Shown piece after piece: positions 4,413-6,838 of a stretch of DNA of 6,838 bases. Under the pieces are notes generated by a model, which was not told where the DNA came from, ran no database searches, and worked only from the letters and a program-made list of their open reading frames with translations. The translations under genes and the position numbers were made by a program. Every line of letters starts with the position of its first letter. The stretch's first letter is position 1. The stretch lies in assembly GCA_012510295.1 (NCBI GenBank), contig JAAZID010000281.1:1-6838 (forward strand), read 5' to 3'. The DNA comes from Methanomicrobiales archaeon (lineage in GTDB: Archaea > Halobacteriota > Methanomicrobia > Methanomicrobiales > Methanoculleaceae).

Positions 4413-6434
4413 ATGGCAGAAGTCAAGAAATACGAAGAGCCAAGAATTGGCGTTTTTGTGTGCCACTGTGGTACCAACATCGCAGGCTCCATTGACATCA
4501 AAGCGGTAATGGAGTATGCGAGTACGCTCCCGAATGTCGTCATCGCTGACGACTACCAGTATATGTGCTCAACTCCCGGTCAGAACAAGATCGGGGAGGC
4601 CATTGAGGAGCAGAAACTGACCGGAGTCGTCGTCGCAGCGTGTTCTCCCCGTCTGCACGAGCCCACGTTCCGTGCCGCAACCAAGGAAGGTGGTTTGAAT
4701 CCCTTCCGGTTTGAGATGGCAAACATCCGCGAGCAGAACTCGTGGGTGCACATGCACCAACCCGAGGAAGCCACTGATAAGGCGAAGGATGCAGTCCGGA
4801 TCGCCGTAGCAAAGGCATCGCTCCTCGAGGATCTCATACCAAAGAGTGTCCCCGTAGAGCGGGCAGCGATGGTCGTCGGCGGAGGTGTCGGCGGCATGCA
4901 GGCAGCCCTTGACCTTGCGAGCGCTGGTATCAAGACCTACCTCGTTGAGAAAGAACCCTCCATCGGCGGCAAGATGTCTCAGCTCGACAAGACGTTCCCG
5001 ACGCTGGACTGCTCGCAGTGTATCCTTACCCCGAAGATGGTGGATGTCTACCGGCATGAGAACATCGAACTCCTCACCTACACCGAAGTCGAGGCAGTCG
5101 AGGGCTACATAGGCAACTTCGACGTGACCCTCCGGAAGAAGGCACGTGGTGTTATGACCCCTGACGAGGCCACAGAGCGCGGCATCATCGGCGGCGGGTG
5201 TAACGGGTGCGGCGACTGTGAGGATGTCTGTCCGGTCATCAGACCAAACCCCTTCGAGCTCGGCATGTCGCCGATGAAGGCGATCTACATCTACCACGCA
5301 CAGGTCTCACCGCTGATCTACACCATCGACTTCGATTCCTGTGTCAAGTGTGGTCTCTGTGTCGATGTCTGCGGCGATAAGAAGGCTATCGAACTCGACG
5401 CACAGGATACGTTTGAGACTGTCAAGGTCGGCACCATCGTCCTCGCCACGGGATACGACATCTTCCCGGTCGAGGAGAAGCACGAGTGGGGCTACAAGAA
5501 CTACGACAACGTCATCACGAGCCTTGAGTTCGAACGCCTGATCTGTGCATCCGGCCCGACCGGTGGCCACCTCATCCGCCCGAGCGACGGCGCAACCCCG
5601 AAAAAGGTTGGATTCGTCCTCTGTGCAGGATCTCGTGACAATACCGGCGTCGGCAAGCCCTACTGTTCACGGTTCTGCTGCATGTACTCCCTCAAGCACG
5701 CCCACCAGATCATTGAGAAGATCCCCGGTGCGGTGCCCTACATCTTCTACATGGACATCCGGTCCTTCGGAAAGATGTACGAGGAGTTCTACTACCGTAT
5801 CCAGGATGAGGGTGCGAAGTTCATCCGTGGCAGGGTTGCAAACATCCAGGAAGACCCGGTGACCAAGAATCTCCACATCAACACAGAGGATACGCTCCTC
5901 GGCCGGCCCATCGATGTAGAAGTCGACATGGTCGTGCTCGCGGCAGCCGTCCAGCCCGCTGCTGAGACCGAGGCGACACGGAGGCTCTTCGGCGTCTCCT
6001 GCTCGCAGGATGGCTGGCTCCTTGAGGCACACCCGAAGCTGAACCCCTGTGGCACAACCACTGCCGGTGTTTACCTCGCCGGTGTCTGCCAGGGACCGAA
6101 AGATATTCCTGATACGGTCGCCCAGGCGGAGGGTGCAGCGTCCGCAGCGTCTATCCCGATTCACCGGGGTGAGGTGGAGCTTGAACCCTACTTCGCCGTC
6201 TGTATCGAGGACATATGCGCCGGATGTGGAATGTGTATCAACCTCTGTCCCTACCAGGCCCTCGCGCTCGTCGAGAAGGACGGTCGCACGGTCATGCAGG
6301 TCACCGAGGCCAAGTGTAAGGGCTGCGGTACCTGCGGCGGGTTCTGCCCTGGCGGCGCGATCAGGATGCAACACTTCACAACGCCACAGATCGTAGCACA
6401 GATTGATGCATTCCTGCTTGGAGGTGAACAGTAA
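4413..6434 (+). CDS. hdrA: CoB--CoM heterodisulfide reductase subunit A (FAD, electron-bifurcating)
   Basis: HdrA binds the FAD that splits electron pairs between the heterodisulfide (through HdrC/HdrB) and low-potential ferredoxin. The 673-residue protein has the full domain order. An N-terminal Fe-S region has VCHCG (C17, C19), C52 and C77. The thioredoxin-reductase-like FAD domain has GGGVGG at 156-161 and EKEPSIGGKM. The TLDCSQC segment (C200, C203) is present. An inserted ferredoxin has C263/266/269/273 and C310/313/316/320, the last followed by G instead of P. The flavin-near LCAGSRD...YCSRFCC block has C404, C418, C422 and C423. A C-terminal ferredoxin has C602/605/608/612 and C635/638/641/645. 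No in-frame TGA is present, so no selenocysteine is needed. The ATG at 4413 is chosen over the GTG at 4404 because GAGGTG sits just upstream. mvhD starts 1 bp after the stop, which suggests translational coupling with its HdrA-docking partner. Confidence 0.97.
   Translation: MAEVKKYEEPRIGVFVCHCGTNIAGSIDIKAVMEYASTLPNVVIADDYQYMCSTPGQNKIGEAIEEQKLTGVVVAACSPRLHEPTFRAATKEGGLNPFRFEMANIREQNSWVHMHQPEEATDKAKDAVRIAVAKASLLEDLIPKSVPVERAAMVVGGGVGGMQAALDLASAGIKTYLVEKEPSIGGKMSQLDKTFPTLDCSQCILTPKMVDVYRHENIELLTYTEVEAVEGYIGNFDVTLRKKARGVMTPDEATERGIIGGGCNGCGDCEDVCPVIRPNPFELGMSPMKAIYIYHAQVSPLIYTIDFDSCVKCGLCVDVCGDKKAIELDAQDTFETVKVGTIVLATGYDIFPVEEKHEWGYKNYDNVITSLEFERLICASGPTGGHLIRPSDGATPKKVGFVLCAGSRDNTGVGKPYCSRFCCMYSLKHAHQIIEKIPGAVPYIFYMDIRSFGKMYEEFYYRIQDEGAKFIRGRVANIQEDPVTKNLHINTEDTLLGRPIDVEVDMVVLAAAVQPAAETEATRRLFGVSCSQDGWLLEAHPKLNPCGTTTAGVYLAGVCQGPKDIPDTVAQAEGAASAASIPIHRGEVELEPYFAVCIEDICAGCGMCINLCPYQALALVEKDGRTVMQVTEAKCKGCGTCGGFCPGGAIRMQHFTTPQIVAQIDAFLLGGEQ
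6420..6427 (+). promoter_or_regulatory. Strong ribosome binding site of mvhD inside the hdrA 3' end
   Basis: GGAGGTGA lies eight bases before the mvhD ATG at 6436, within the last codons of hdrA. It is the fullest Shine-Dalgarno match in the window. It allows fresh initiation on mvhD even though the genes nearly touch. Confidence 0.8.
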
Positions 6435-6435
6435 A

Positions 6436-6838
6436 ATGGCAGACGAGAACTGGAAACCAAAGATCATCGCCATCATCTGCAACTGGTGTTCCTACGCTGG
6501 TGCAGATCTTGCTGGCAGCGCCCGTACCCAGTATCCAACCGACATCCGTGCCATCCGGGTGATGTGCACGGGCCGGGTCGACCCGCTCTTCATCATGAAG
6601 GCGTTCCAGGACGGGGCGGACGGCGTGCTGATCTCCGGCTGTCACTTTGGCGATTGCCACTACCTTGAGGGCAACTACAAGGCAGCCAAGAGGATGTTCC
6701 TCTTGAAGAGTGTCCTCAAGAATATCGGTCTTGACGACAAGCGTCTCCGGATGACCTTCGTCTCTGCATCTGAGGGTGCAAAGTGGGCCACGGTCATGGA
6801 AGACGTCGTCAATACCGTCACTGAGCTGGGCCCAAGCC
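6436..6838 (+). CDS. mvhD: MvhD, [2Fe-2S] adaptor subunit between hydrogenase/formate dehydrogenase and HdrA, 3' end outside window
   Basis: MvhD binds one [2Fe-2S] cluster and docks the electron-input enzyme onto HdrA. The visible 134 codons show the family signatures: CNWCSYAGAD (C15, C18), RVMCTGRVDP (C44), and GCHFGDCHY (C69, C74), followed by EGNYKAAKRM and FVSASEGAKW. The family has about 140 residues, so only a short C-terminal piece is missing. The start is fixed by GGAGGTGA eight bases upstream. It is the sixth gene of the operon, 1 bp after hdrA. No mvhA or mvhG is visible, and the next gene lies outside the window. In methanogens without mvhAG, the same subunit is known or proposed to accept electrons from F420-linked formate dehydrogenase, so the donor here is open. 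Confidence 0.95.
   Translation, partial: MADENWKPKIIAIICNWCSYAGADLAGSARTQYPTDIRAIRVMCTGRVDPLFIMKAFQDGADGVLISGCHFGDCHYLEGNYKAAKRMFLLKSVLKNIGLDDKRLRMTFVSASEGAKWATVMEDVVNTVTELGPS

Noticed and set aside
4569..5297. Minus-strand open frame of 242 codons
   Set aside because: It is antisense to hdrA; long antisense frames are expected from the strong G/C bias at third codon positions.
5310..5345. Cluster motif in HdrA ending in CG instead of CP as a defect
   Set aside because: All four cysteines (C310/313/316/320) are present, and as far as I recall other methanogen HdrA proteins also have glycine there, so it is a family trait.
5667..6482. Minus-strand open frame of 271 codons
   Set aside because: It is antisense to hdrA and the mvhD start; it has no family resemblance, and the sense strand is unambiguous.

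Overview
The window comes from a hydrogenotrophic (or formate-using) methanogenic archaeon. The gene set is diagnostic: formylmethanofuran:H4MPT formyltransferase, two iron-sulfur proteins of the formylmethanofuran dehydrogenase type, HdrC, HdrB and HdrA of cytoplasmic heterodisulfide reductase, and MvhD. The G+C-rich codon use, and hdrCBA and mvhD lying together behind a polyferredoxin pair, point to Methanomicrobiales (Methanoculleus-like). That placement is inference from layout and composition, not from a database search.

Layout. Positions 1-669 (minus strand) hold the first 223 codons of ftr, whose 3' end lies outside the window. Positions 670-1454 are a 785-bp divergent intergenic region. 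Its ftr-proximal part is G+C-rich with palindromes and short direct repeats and no convincing gene. Its right-hand part (about 1300-1440) is A+T-rich and looks like a promoter region, with two TATA-like boxes and dyads. Positions 1455-6838 (plus strand) hold a tightly packed operon: fwdG-like ferredoxin, fwdF-like polyferredoxin, hdrC, hdrB, hdrA, mvhD. Gaps between the genes are 15, 10, 4, 10 and 1 bp, and most start codons are preceded by a purine-rich ribosome binding site. mvhD is cut by the window end after 134 codons, probably only a few residues short of its stop.

How the genes work together. HdrABC reduces the CoM-S-S-CoB heterodisulfide (last step of methanogenesis) and, by flavin-based electron bifurcation on the FAD of HdrA, reduces a low-potential ferredoxin. 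MvhD is the adaptor that brings electrons from hydrogenase or formate dehydrogenase into HdrA. FwdF and FwdG carry low-potential electrons to the CO2-reducing formylmethanofuran dehydrogenase (first step). Ftr takes the formyl group made there and passes it to tetrahydromethanopterin (second step). The window therefore joins the two ends of the Wolfe cycle in one locus: it encodes an iron-sulfur relay from MvhD through HdrA to FwdF/FwdG, with the next CO2-pathway enzyme transcribed divergently.

Nothing here is an unknown defence or mobile system. The points most worth a second look are the co-operonic coupling of Fwd electron carriers with Hdr-MvhD, an atypical CX3C cluster motif in the polyferredoxin, a repeated 10-mer at the ftr promoter and start codon, operator-like dyads before fwdG, and a roughly 600-bp G+C-rich stretch without an identifiable gene.
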